Positions 1 through 6,594 of a stretch of DNA of 36,898 bases are shown here, one piece after another. The DNA is from a virus. The translations under genes were made by a program, and so were the position numbers. Below the pieces are notes generated by a model. That model did no database searches and was not told where the DNA came from. It saw nothing but the letters and a program-made list of their open reading frames with translations. Position 1 is the stretch's first letter. Every line of letters starts with the position of its first letter. The stretch spans positions 1-36,898 of IMG/VR virus record IMGVR_UViG_3300032356_000006; one strand, given 5' to 3'.

Positions 1-127
1 GGTAGGGAGAGAGAGGTCGGGAGGGAGAGAGGGCAGAAGGCCTCTCTCCCAGGTGTCAGTCTTCGTCGGGGGTGTGGCGGATGAGGAGCGGGAGGATACG
101 GCCCTGGTCGTCTGGGGTCAGCGACAG
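1..127. repeat. 127-bp terminal direct repeat, left copy
   Basis: The first 127 bases are identical to the last 127 bases (36772-36898). The duplicated stretch includes a hairpin and the 3' part of the first leftward gene. An exact 127-base overlap is what a de Bruijn assembler leaves on a circular contig at k=127, so I read it as an assembly signature of a circular or circularly permuted genome of 36,771 bp. A true short terminal repeat is less likely. Confidence 0.93.
23..50 (-). terminator. Hairpin after the leftward left-arm operon
   Basis: A perfect 10-bp stem (GGGAGAGAGG at 23-32 with CCTCTCTCCC at 41-50) and an 8-nt loop lie a few bases past the stop codon of the last leftward gene. 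No T-run follows on the minus strand, so it may be a factor-assisted terminator or an mRNA-stabilising 3' structure. It is duplicated at 36794-36821 only because of the terminal repeat. Confidence 0.5.
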
Positions 128-292
128 CTCCACGTCCAGCTGGTCCATCATCCACCCGAGGGCCTGGAGGGAGGTGCGAGCTGCGTTCACCTGCCACTCC
201 CTCCGCATCCGCTCGTCTGGGTCGGGGACGTCGGTCCAGCCAGTCTCCTCCACCATCCGGAGGAGGTGCCAGAGGATGCCGAGCGGGTTCAT
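56..292 (-). CDS. Hypothetical protein, 78 aa
   Basis: I do not recognise this small acidic protein. It is the last gene of the leftward left-arm operon. The ATG at 292 overlaps the stop of the gene before it (ATGA) and has a GGAGG seven bases upstream, so the start is well supported. The sequence looks mainly helical (residues 1-16 and 33-60) and ends in an acidic tail. No cysteines, signal peptide or membrane segment are visible. A hairpin follows the stop codon. Its position with other small unknown genes fits an early accessory or host-interaction role, but that is inference from context only. Confidence 0.7.
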   Translation of the reverse strand: MNPLGILWHLLRMVEETGWTDVPDPDERMRREWQVNAARTSLQALGWMMDQLDVELSLTPDDQGRILPLLIRHTPDED

Positions 293-540
293 CGGTCCAC
301 CTCCTCCTCAGTCCCCAGGAGGTCCTCAGCACGCTCCACAGCCTGACCCAGACGTCCGAGGTCGCCCTCCCTCCACGCCTCCACGACCTCCGTCAGGACC
401 TCCTCCAGTCTGCGGGAGTGGTAGGCGACGGCCTCCCACTCGGCGTGGAGTGCTGCGTACTCCGACCGCCACTGTCCCACGTCCCGGTCGTACCGTTCGC
501 GCAGCGCCTTCAGCTCCTCACGCTCGTTCCAGTAGTTCAT
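289..540 (-). CDS. Hypothetical coiled-coil protein, 83 aa
   Basis: This 83-residue protein is very rich in Glu, Arg and Leu, and nearly the whole length looks like amphipathic helix able to form a coiled coil (roughly residues 3-70). It starts at the ATG at 540 with GGAGGCAGGACG directly before it and overlaps the stop of the zinc-finger gene by four bases. Its own stop overlaps the next start in the same way, so the three genes are probably translationally coupled. No catalytic motif is visible and no function can be assigned. Confidence 0.7.
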   Translation of the reverse strand: MNYWNEREELKALRERYDRDVGQWRSEYAALHAEWEAVAYHSRRLEEVLTEVVEAWREGDLGRLGQAVERAEDLLGTEEEVDR

Positions 541-881
541 CGTCCTGCCTCCTTCGTCTCAGCGGGTGTGGTGTCCATCGTCTCCGGGTCCACCTGACGT
601 ACTACGCCCCATCCGCTGCACGTCTCGCACGACAGCCATCCGCAGCCGTCGCAGTCGTCGCAGGCCACGTCGCCTCGACTGCCGCAGCGCCAGCAGGGCA
701 ACACGCCCTCCTCGCACTCGCCTCCGCAGAGGCAGGGCTCGTCTCCGGTCCACCACGGGCACGTGTCCGTCCCACTGCCTCCACAGCGAGGGCAGTCCTG
801 GCGTCCACTACCGCAGCAGCTGTCGCAGACGAGGGTTGCACGCCCTCCACACGCCTCACACGTCGTCCATACGGTCTCCAC
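537..881 (-). CDS. DnaJ-type CxxCxGxG zinc-finger protein, 114 aa
   Basis: The protein is almost entirely a cysteine-rich zinc-binding domain. CxxC pairs recur from residue 8 to about 90, several in the CxxCxGxG form typical of the central domain of DnaJ/Hsp40, where they hold structural zinc and help bind unfolded protein. There is no J-domain and no C-terminal substrate-binding domain, so it is a free-standing zinc-finger module. The start is a GTG at 881 with GGAGG nine bases upstream. Many phages carry small proteins with such repeats and their roles are mostly unknown. It could bind a host chaperone or nucleic acid. The C-terminus is EAGR, encoded by the ribosome-binding junction shared with its neighbours. 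Confidence 0.8.
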   Translation of the reverse strand: METVWTTCEACGGRATLVCDSCCGSGRQDCPRCGGSGTDTCPWWTGDEPCLCGGECEEGVLPCWRCGSRGDVACDDCDGCGWLSCETCSGWGVVRQVDPETMDTTPAETKEAGR

Positions 882-946
882 TGTCTGTCACCTCCAGGTC
901 TATTGATAAGGTAGGGTGGGAGGTGGTGTTCCTCCACACCCGCGTG

Positions 947-1408
947 TCATCGTTCGGTCTCCGTCTGCTCGGTCTCCTCCGTCTGCTCGGTCTCCATCGC
1001 CTCGGTCACGGTCACCTCCACGTCCGCCTCAGTGGGTGCATTCTGAGCCATCGTTGCCAGCGAGACCATATACGAGTGGCGGAAGCGGGTGGCGAACTCT
1101 AGACGGGCGTCATCTACGGCGTTCGTGAACGGGCAGGTGGACTTGTGCCGGTACCGACCACTGAGCAGGTCGTCCTCCAGCTCTCCGACCAGCTTCCAGA
1201 TGGCGTCCACCGGGTCGTTAGACTGGGCAATAGGCTGCAGGTGGTGGATGATGAGGGTGTGGAACGTGACGCGCTCCAACCACGGGCCTAACTTGCTCGG
1301 GTTGACTGGTGCCTCAGATAGCAGCTTGGCGAGCGTCTGCCAACTATGTACCAGCTGACTGCGTACCTCTTCTCTACAGGCTGCCTGAATCTGTTCTCTC
1401 GTCATCAT
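947..1408 (-). CDS. Hypothetical protein, family B paralogue (B'), 153 aa
   Basis: This unknown protein is a diverged copy of the product of 2520-2900. Both share a long helical N-terminus, then an LGxW segment, a DPxxAI motif (DPVDAI here, DPIEAI there), an ELE segment, GRY, and a C-terminal block with conserved alanines and a LxxA pattern. This copy adds a Glu/Thr-rich tail of about 20 residues built from TEQTEE-like repeats, possibly a flexible acidic tail. The start is the first of two adjacent ATGs at 1408, with GGAGGCAGAACG in front and an ATGA overlap with the gene before it. Upstream in-frame codons have no ribosome site. Function unknown. Confidence 0.75.
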   Translation of the reverse strand: MMTREQIQAACREEVRSQLVHSWQTLAKLLSEAPVNPSKLGPWLERVTFHTLIIHHLQPIAQSNDPVDAIWKLVGELEDDLLSGRYRHKSTCPFTNAVDDARLEFATRFRHSYMVSLATMAQNAPTEADVEVTVTEAMETEQTEETEQTETER

Positions 1409-1770
1409 CGTTCTGCCTCCTTGATAGTTTGTACTAGCCAGTGCAGGGCAAAGTATGTCTGTGTGATAGGGTCGCCTGGGAAGGCGGAGAGATAGCCTGA
1501 TAGCTTCCACCGCCACCCATCTGGCAATCGTAGGTTCTGACGGATGGCGATAAGTTCTACGACCTCCTCAGGCAGTGCTGGGCGTGGGTCTGTAAGGACC
1601 GCCTCGGTCCACTTGGTCAACGCGCGGTCGTAGGCCTCTGGCCACCTGCATTCTGATGCATACATCTCGTTATCGGTCGTCAGGCCGGAGAGGGCGGTTA
1701 GCAAGGCCCTCTCCACTCGCGTGAATTCCTGCTCTGCGATTCTACTCATCTGCTTCCTCGTCCACTTCAT
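1405..1770 (-). CDS. Hypothetical protein, family C paralogue (C'), 121 aa
   Basis: This protein is clearly related to the product of the gene directly before it (1767-2081). Both have an ERALL/ERALI helix, a W-x(6)-AV segment, a central region ending in WxxxLxxYL, and a near-identical LHWLVQ motif close to the C-terminus. Trp and Leu are unusually abundant, suggesting a compact helical protein or a protein-protein interface. The start at 1770 has GGAGGCAGAACG directly upstream and overlaps the preceding stop. The last four residues, EAER, are imposed by the overlapping ribosome site of the next gene. I cannot assign a function. Confidence 0.75.
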   Translation of the reverse strand: MKWTRKQMSRIAEQEFTRVERALLTALSGLTTDNEMYASECRWPEAYDRALTKWTEAVLTDPRPALPEEVVELIAIRQNLRLPDGWRWKLSGYLSAFPGDPITQTYFALHWLVQTIKEAER

Positions 1771-2081
1771 CGTTCTGCCTCCTCGTCTGGTAAGGTTAGG
1801 TGCTGTACCAACCAGTGTAGCGTGAATGATAGCACGTACTTCTCAGGGCATCCAGCAAGGTATAGCTGGAGTTCGTATTCCCAATCGTCTGTCCCGCTGA
1901 GTTTGTGGCGCCAGACGATGATGTACGCAATCTCCATCACATCTGGGTCACCTGGCTGCTGTTGTTCAACCGCACGCGCCCATTCTGTAATCACGTCCCA
2001 GTACTCGCGACTCCTTCCGTCCATTCTCTGCAGCGCCTTGATTAGCGCGCGCTCTATTCCTACTGCGGCTCCTATCGTCAT
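1767..2081 (-). CDS. Hypothetical protein, family C, 104 aa
   Basis: This is the first member of a tandem duplicated pair with 1405-1770. The shared features are an N-terminal IERALI helix, a W-x(3)-W-x-RAV segment, an EIAYI stretch, a W-x-YELQLYLA segment and the C-terminal LHWLVQ motif. The start at 2081 has GGAGGCAGAACG immediately upstream. The protein ends in EAER, like its neighbour, because the gene junction sequence is shared. It is acidic, with no membrane segment and no recognisable catalytic motif. Function unknown. The duplication suggests a dosage effect, a heterodimer or diversification against a host target. Confidence 0.75.
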   Translation of the reverse strand: MTIGAAVGIERALIKALQRMDGRSREYWDVITEWARAVEQQQPGDPDVMEIAYIIVWRHKLSGTDDWEYELQLYLAGCPEKYVLSFTLHWLVQHLTLPDEEAER

Positions 2082-2110
2082 CGTTCTGCCTCCTATCTCT
2101 GAGAGTGGTG

Positions 2111-2131
2111 GGGAGGGATGGCTTCCCTCCC
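2111..2131. other. Intercistronic hairpin 3
   Basis: GGGAGGGA (2111-2118) pairs perfectly with TCCCTCCC (2124-2131) around a 5-nt loop. It sits between the stop of the leftward gene at 2139 and the ribosome site of the next gene, the same position as two related hairpins at 2485-2510 and 2926-2948. No T-run follows, so it is more likely a processing, stability or translation element than a simple terminator. Confidence 0.55.
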
Positions 2132-2138
2132 GTTCTGC

Positions 2139-2456
2139 TTACAGCTGGCCCAGAAGCCTGGTAACGGTGTACCAGTAATGTTCCTGATGCCAATCGTCGC
2201 CAGCGTCAAACGCGTCTCCGAATTCCTCCTGAACCCATTTGTCAACTTCTGCCTTCAACCGGTCTGAAGGTATCCCGACTCTCTGGCAGACGTATTCAAT
2301 ATCCTGCCAATCCGGGTCCAGTTTTCTCAACTCGGCACTGATTTCGTGAACCAAGTCGTAGAAACTTTGCATCTCCAACTCGTACTCAACCGTGATTCGC
2401 CAATAGCTTCTCAGGTCGGTAACCATCGCAACCGTCTGCTCTGATACGGTTTTCAT
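2139..2456 (-). CDS. Hypothetical protein, family A paralogue (A'), 105 aa
   Basis: This protein resembles the first gene of the operon (2960-3241). Both begin with a helix leading into an EYEL motif, continue through a helical middle of similar length, and end with an acidic Asp/Glu-rich stretch followed by YWY or YWW and a hydrophobic tail. I chose the second ATG (2456) because GGAGG directly abuts the first (2462), while the second has normal spacing. It is strongly acidic and rich in aromatic residues. Hairpins flank the gene on both sides. Function unknown. An anti-host or anti-defence role is possible only by analogy with other early phage gene clusters. Confidence 0.72.
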   Translation of the reverse strand: MKTVSEQTVAMVTDLRSYWRITVEYELEMQSFYDLVHEISAELRKLDPDWQDIEYVCQRVGIPSDRLKAEVDKWVQEEFGDAFDAGDDWHQEHYWYTVTRLLGQL

Positions 2457-2484
2457 CGTCATCCTCCTATCGGTTTGGTTAGGC

Positions 2485-2510
2485 GGGGAAGGGAAGGGAT
2501 CCCCTTCCCC
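2485..2510. other. Intercistronic hairpin 2
   Basis: GGGGAAGGG (2485-2493) is complementary to CCCTTCCCC (2502-2510) with an 8-nt loop, giving a 9-bp GC-rich stem between two leftward genes. It belongs to a set of three hairpins with GGGA(A/G)GGG arms at equivalent places in this operon. No poly-T follows. Confidence 0.55.
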
Positions 2511-2519
2511 AACTGAACC

Positions 2520-2900
2520 TTACGGTTCTATTTCGTATCCCATTAGGCCACCCTTCCGGGATATTGCAAACACGGCATCAAACAACCTGCATTCTGCAGC
2601 TGCCGCTTCTCCTAACGGGCCCCCATATCGCCCGGTCTGGTAATCCTTACCAGCTTCCAGTTCTGCAATCTGCTTCCGGATGGCTTCGATTGGGTCTTCA
2701 GCTTCCAGCACCTCCTTATGGTACTGGATAATCTGCCGGTACTGAACTATTAGCTGAAACCACCGGCCCAACTGGTCCAAGCTTACGGGTTCCTCATCTC
2801 TCAGGTCTTCCAGTATACCCGCCAGCTCCATTCTGCATATCTCCAACTCTTCCTGCGTTTTCTGCAGGATTTTCTCCCGAATCTCGTTCTGGTTAGCCAT
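2520..2900 (-). CDS. Hypothetical protein, family B, 126 aa
   Basis: This unknown helical protein has a paralogue at 947-1408. Residues 5-35 are an amphipathic helix rich in Glu. Then come LGRW, a DPIEAI motif around residue 68, an IAELE segment, GRY, and a conserved ECRLFDA block near the C-terminus. The start at 2900 is supported by GGAGG six bases upstream. The reading frame continues further upstream but without a ribosome site and through a hairpin, so the longer version is unlikely. It is the second gene of the left-arm operon and may be translated efficiently from its own site. No function can be given. Confidence 0.75.
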   Translation of the reverse strand: MANQNEIREKILQKTQEELEICRMELAGILEDLRDEEPVSLDQLGRWFQLIVQYRQIIQYHKEVLEAEDPIEAIRKQIAELEAGKDYQTGRYGGPLGEAAAAECRLFDAVFAISRKGGLMGYEIEP

Positions 2901-2925
2901 AATACACCTCCATCTGGTTTTGGTA

Positions 2926-2948
2926 GGGAAGGGAAGGATTCCCTTCCC
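2926..2948. other. Intercistronic hairpin 1
   Basis: GGGAAGGG (2926-2933) and CCCTTCCC (2941-2948) form an 8-bp stem with a 7-nt loop between the first and second leftward genes. The arm sequence is nearly the same as in the hairpin at 2485-2510, so this is a repeated element of the operon. Confidence 0.55.
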
Positions 2949-2959
2949 AATTTGGTAGG

Positions 2960-3241
2960 TTATGCGATTATTATCGCTAAGCTTACAACCCACCAATAAT
3001 CCTCTTCATCACCGGAATCTGGGTCAACTTCTGACAACCTATCGTTCAGGTATTGGCGGAACCCGTTTACATCTCCACCAATTTCGGTAACCAGTTTCTC
3101 CAGTTCCGGCATACTTGGCTTCGCGTTTTTCAACGCATCCACCATTACTTCCCGCATCTGGTAGATAGCTTCGGAATCCAATTCGTATTCCGATACTATC
3201 CTTGCCAGGTTTCTGGCATCAACAGCAAGCTTATCCAGCAT
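2960..3241 (-). CDS. Hypothetical protein, family A, first gene of left-arm operon, 93 aa
   Basis: This small acidic protein is the first in the leftward operon. It has the family A pattern shared with 2139-2456: a helix into SEYEL, a helical middle part, and a DSGDEEDYWW-like acidic-aromatic segment before a hydrophobic C-terminus. The ATG at 3241 has GGAGG eight bases upstream. An in-frame TTG at 3247 sits too close to the same GGAGG. The long AT-rich repeat tract directly upstream (3257-3354) probably carries the promoter. Function unknown. Confidence 0.72.
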   Translation of the reverse strand: MLDKLAVDARNLARIVSEYELDSEAIYQMREVMVDALKNAKPSMPELEKLVTEIGGDVNGFRQYLNDRLSEVDPDSGDEEDYWWVVSLAIIIA

Positions 3242-3256
3242 ATCCAAAACCTCCTA

Positions 3257-3354
3257 TCCGATTTCGCAATCGCAATATTTGCAATCGCAATTTTTCTAAT
3301 TCCGATTTCGCAATTGCAATTTTTGCAATTACAATTCTATTGCTAATAATTATA
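3257..3354 (-). promoter_or_regulatory. AT-rich ATTGC-repeat control region of the left-arm operon
   Basis: This tract contains seven ATTGC pentamers (minus-strand reading), often as ATTGCG and ATTGCA pairs, and a 14-bp direct repeat TCCGATTTCGCAAT at 3257-3270 and 3301-3314. A TATAAT lies at 3354-3349 on the minus strand, but I cannot find the TTGATT box seen in the other promoters at the right distance. The region could therefore be an operator array, an activator-dependent promoter or a set of binding sites for a replication protein. It is far more AT-rich than the rest of the genome. Confidence 0.5.
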
Positions 3355-3455
3355 TATTCGCCAAAAACTGCCCCGGGTAGCAGAATGTTTGGAATGCGGG
3401 CGCATAATCGCAGTCAATACCCGGGACTCCCACACCCCCAACCAGTTCGGTTGGT

Positions 3456-3515
3456 GAATCCCCTGGAATCCCACCAAGATTCCCACGGAATCCCCGGGAA
3501 TCCCCTAGGGACCCC
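3456..3515 (+). repeat. Helically phased GAATCCC repeats upstream of late promoter
   Basis: Copies of GAATCCC or GATTCCC begin at 3456, 3466, 3478, 3488 and 3498, with a shorter GACCCC at 3510. The steps are 10-12 bp, about one helical turn, and the array runs directly into the -35 box. Equivalent arrays stand before the promoters at 7256 and 30801. Such phasing suggests an activator or repressor binding along one face, or intrinsic curvature. Confidence 0.65.
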
Positions 3516-3545
3516 TTGATTTCCCTAGGTGGTATCCAATATAAT
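3516..3545 (+). promoter_or_regulatory. Promoter for packaging/structural genes
   Basis: TTGATT (3516-3521), an 18-bp spacer and a perfect TATAAT (3540-3545). The same architecture with identical spacing occurs at 7256-7285, 30801-30830 and, on the minus strand, 30728-30699. Transcription should begin near 3552, right at the GGAGG of the first gene, giving a leader of about 12 nt. Confidence 0.75.
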
Positions 3546-3563
3546 ATCTTCGGAGGCTCGTAT

Positions 3564-4040
3564 ATGATGACGGTAGACGACCGGTTGGCACTCATATGCA
3601 CCCTCCTCTCCGAGGGAGTGGACCGTCGTACTGCGTGCAAGGCGGTCGGTTGGGACCTCCACGACCTCCGACGTCACCTCACACCCTATTGGGAATCTCG
3701 CATCCGGGAGTGTGAGGCCGTGTGGGCGATCCGTGCTGCCAAAGTCGTCACCAGACGCATCGCCGAGGACGACCCAGATGTGGCCCGGTGGTTCCTAGAG
3801 CGACGAGTACCGGAGGCGTGGGGTAAGCACAGTACGGTCGGTTCAGCGGTGGACCGCATAGACCACCCATCACACCAGTTGTCCCGAGAGTTGGTGGACG
3901 CATTACACCACTTCCTCCTCACCCGACAGATGTCCACCCCACCGGATGCGTTGCCAGCCGTACCAGTTGCCGATGTGGACACCCACGATGTGGACACCAG
4001 TCTCATAGATGTATCCGTGGAGGAGGTGGTAGACCGATGA
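3564..4040 (+). CDS. Probable small terminase subunit (DNA-recognition), 158 aa
   Basis: Position directly before the large terminase, overlapping its start by four bases, identifies this as the likely small terminase subunit, which binds the packaging site and loads DNA into the motor. Residues 5-55 hold a predicted helix-turn-helix (LICTLLSEGVDRRTACKAVG-type), as in TerS DNA-binding domains. The middle segment has a DDPDVARWFLERRVPEAWG stretch like those in small-terminase and phage HTH proteins. The C-terminal third is acidic and low in complexity. I start at the ATG at 3564, with GGAGG seven bases upstream. The second ATG at 3567 is an alternative. Confidence 0.68.
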   Translation: MMTVDDRLALICTLLSEGVDRRTACKAVGWDLHDLRRHLTPYWESRIRECEAVWAIRAAKVVTRRIAEDDPDVARWFLERRVPEAWGKHSTVGSAVDRIDHPSHQLSRELVDALHHFLLTRQMSTPPDALPAVPVADVDTHDVDTSLIDVSVEEVVDR

Positions 4041-5446
4041 CGGAACAGCGGACGACGGAGACACCGACGTATGTACCACTCACCGACAAGGTGCCGGTGG
4101 AGGTGTTGGAACGCATTCCCGCTGGGTGGGCGTACTTGCGGAGTGGTGGTGAGTGGATGCCTGTGCGGCATCTAGTGTACCTCAGTCAGGTCATATGGGA
4201 CGTACTGCACCGAGAGGACAAGGTGGGTGTCGTTGTGAGTATGCCACCACGGCACGGTAAGACGGAGTTCTGCACCCTGTGGATGCCGTTGTGGTATTTG
4301 GCGACCAATCCACGCGGTAGGGTGTGTGTGGCGACCTATAACGCGGACTACGCGAGGGAGTTGGGTGCGAGGGCGTTGGAGCGGTGGGAGTCGTTGGGGA
4401 TGAGTGTGGACCCACGCGCTCGGAGTGCGGAGATGTGGCGTACGGGTAGCGGTGGGTGGTTCTACGCCGTGGGTGTGGGTGGGGCGTTGACTGGGCGTGG
4501 GTTTGACCTGTTGGTAGTGGACGACCCCATCAAGAACGTGGAGGAGGCACTGTCTCCCACCTACCGGAGGAGGGTGTGGGATTGGTTTCAGTCGGTTGCG
4601 ATGACCCGCTTGGAGCCAGGTGGTAGGTGCCTAGTCGTTATGACGCGGTGGCACATAGAGGACCTGGTGGGGATGTTGCTGTCCGTGGATCCAGGTAGGT
4701 GGGTGGAGGTACGGTTGAGCGCGTTGGCTATGGACGGGGATGCGCTCGGTAGGTCGGTAGGGGAGGCGTTGTGGCCGGAGCGGTTCAGCCGGGAGTGGTT
4801 GGAGACCCGGAGACAGGTGATGGAGCCGCACTGGTGGTGGTCGTTGTATCAGCAGAGCCCCATCAGTTCTATGGAGAGTGGGGATGTGGTTGCGCTACCA
4901 CTGTCGCTGTGGCAGGAGGTGGGGATGGAGTGGTGGGATAGTGACGTGTGGAAGCAGATGATACTGTCCGTGGACCCTGGTGGAAGTGGTCGGGGGAGAG
5001 ATAGGTCGCATAGTGCGGTCCAGGTGTGGAGCGTTGGGGAGGTGGATGGTGCACCTCGGTGGTTGTTGCGGTCTGGGTGGAGTGGAGGTGTTGGGTTCGG
5101 GGAGTTGGTGGAGGTCGTTCAGGACGTCCTGCGGATGTGGGGTGTGTCCGAGGTGTTGGTGGAGTTTGAGGCGGATGGTAGGCCGTTGGTACACGAGCTA
5201 GAGAAACGGTTGAGCGAGCGAGTGATACGCCGGGTGAAGCCTAGGGGTAGCAAGGCAGCTAGGGTTGCTGCGGCACGTATGTACGTGACAGATGGTAGTC
5301 TGTGGTATACTCAGGCGTCCAGTGGGGTCAGCAAGGTCCAGATGGAGTTGGGGCAGTGGCCGAATGGTGTGCGTGATGACCACGTGGATGCGTTCACCCA
5401 GATGGTGTTGTGGTGTGGCAAGAAGCGGAGGTGGACGATATGGTGA
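4037..5446 (+). CDS. terL: Terminase large subunit (packaging ATPase/nuclease), 469 aa
   Basis: This is the motor that cuts concatemeric DNA and pumps it into the prohead. The N-terminal ATPase domain has a Walker A MPPRHGKT around residues 69-76 and a Walker B LLVVDDP ending near residue 163, with a T-R-W coupling segment (MTRWH) near 205. The C-terminal RNase H-like nuclease domain begins with LSVDPGG near residue 313 and ends with the DDHVDAF motif. Full family length. The gene overlaps the small subunit as ATGA and is followed by the portal gene, whose start it overlaps. Its type (headful or cohesive) cannot be told from sequence, but the circularly closing contig fits headful packaging. 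Confidence 0.95.
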   Translation: MTEQRTTETPTYVPLTDKVPVEVLERIPAGWAYLRSGGEWMPVRHLVYLSQVIWDVLHREDKVGVVVSMPPRHGKTEFCTLWMPLWYLATNPRGRVCVATYNADYARELGARALERWESLGMSVDPRARSAEMWRTGSGGWFYAVGVGGALTGRGFDLLVVDDPIKNVEEALSPTYRRRVWDWFQSVAMTRLEPGGRCLVVMTRWHIEDLVGMLLSVDPGRWVEVRLSALAMDGDALGRSVGEALWPERFSREWLETRRQVMEPHWWWSLYQQSPISSMESGDVVALPLSLWQEVGMEWWDSDVWKQMILSVDPGGSGRGRDRSHSAVQVWSVGEVDGAPRWLLRSGWSGGVGFGELVEVVQDVLRMWGVSEVLVEFEADGRPLVHELEKRLSERVIRRVKPRGSKAARVAAARMYVTDGSLWYTQASSGVSKVQMELGQWPNGVRDDHVDAFTQMVLWCGKKRRWTIW

Positions 5447-6576
5447 CCCTGGTACGTAGGTGGTTGAGTAGGTTGCTGCGCCGGGATGTCGCGACGCAGG
5501 TGTATCCACCACCCCAGCACAGTCGGTGGCAGGTCGTGTTCCCAAGGGGTGGTACCGATTGGACTCAGTGGGTTGGTGACCCGTGGACGTGTGGTGTCGT
5601 CGGGAGTGGGGTCTATTGGGTTGCTAGGTCTATGCTCGAGGCACCCATCCGGTACCAGGTTGGGGAAGAGTGGGAAGACCACCCGATACTGCAGCGTTTC
5701 GAGCGCCCGAACGAGCTATACGGGTGGGATTCGTTGGTGGTGGGTACGGCGTTGTCGTTGTTGGTGGACGGTAACGCGTACTGGTTGGACACTGGTACGG
5801 AGTGGTACTACTTGCCCCACGTCGGTTTGGAGGTACGGGTGAGTCAAGGACGGTTGGAGTACGCCATCCGTGTGGGGAATGGACAGACGATGACGCTGCC
5901 ACCGGAGATGGTGGTGCACTTCCGGTACGGGTTGAATCCACGTAACCCGTGGTTGGGGTACAGTCCGCTCCAAGGCGTCTTGAGAGAGATTGCCACAGAG
6001 AACGAGGCGGCAACCTACTCCGCGGTACTGCTAAAGAACTTCGGTGTCCCTACGATTGTGATTGTCCCCAGAGACGACCAGTATTCTATCACCCCAGATG
6101 AGGCAAGCCAGTTGGAGGAACGGGTACGTCAGCGGTTCTCTGGCGAACGTAGGGGGTCACCGCTGATTCCGGAGATTCCGGTGGACGTGAAGCAGGTGGG
6201 GTTCAGTCCGGAACAGTTGGTGTTGGACAAAGTACGGTCGGTTCCAGCGGCACGTATCTGTTCCGCACTCGGTTTGGACCCCATCGTGATTGGGTTGCCG
6301 AGCGAGAACAAGACGTTCTCCAACTACTCCGAGGCGAGGGAGAGCGCGTACGAGATGACGGTGGTGCCACTGCAACGACTGATTGTGGGGACGCTCAACC
6401 ACGTCTATCGTGAGGAGTTGGAACCTGGTCGGTTGGTGTTTGATTTGAGTAAGGTACGTGTGTTGCAGGGAGATGTGGACAGACGGTTGTCTGTGTTGTC
6501 CGATTTGGTGAAGAGTGGCGTGTTGACCGCCGAGGATGTGCGACCGATTGTGGTGAGGTTGTTGGGTGAGGAATGA
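5440..6576 (+). CDS. Portal protein, 378 aa
   Basis: An HK97-type (Phage_portal family) portal protein, the dodecameric ring at the capsid vertex through which DNA passes. Typical features are the N-terminal region leading into a VYWVARSMLEAP helix, the FERPNELYGWDSLV segment, a GNAYW motif, the MVVHFRYGLNPRNPWLGYSPL segment, and a helical clip/stem region with GLPSENKTFSNYSEARES, which is diagnostic for the family. I start at the ATG at 5440, eight bases after GGAGG and overlapping the terminase stop. The frame is open upstream to 5410 without a ribosome site. Length is normal for the family. Confidence 0.92.
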   Translation: MVTLVRRWLSRLLRRDVATQVYPPPQHSRWQVVFPRGGTDWTQWVGDPWTCGVVGSGVYWVARSMLEAPIRYQVGEEWEDHPILQRFERPNELYGWDSLVVGTALSLLVDGNAYWLDTGTEWYYLPHVGLEVRVSQGRLEYAIRVGNGQTMTLPPEMVVHFRYGLNPRNPWLGYSPLQGVLREIATENEAATYSAVLLKNFGVPTIVIVPRDDQYSITPDEASQLEERVRQRFSGERRGSPLIPEIPVDVKQVGFSPEQLVLDKVRSVPAARICSALGLDPIVIGLPSENKTFSNYSEARESAYEMTVVPLQRLIVGTLNHVYREELEPGRLVFDLSKVRVLQGDVDRRLSVLSDLVKSGVLTAEDVRPIVVRLLGEE

Positions 6577-6594
6577 CGGTTTGGAGGTGATGGT

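Noticed and set aside
72-914. A 280-codon rightward frame opposite the first three leftward genes
   Set aside because: It is antisense to three coupled genes with good ribosome sites, is extremely Arg/Ser/Pro/Ala-rich, and has no start signal.
3349-3378. A fifth TTGATT-N18-TATAAT promoter on the minus strand at the left arm
   Set aside because: TATAAT is present, but the sequence 17-19 bp upstream is CCCGGG-like with no -35 similarity, so I only record a control region.
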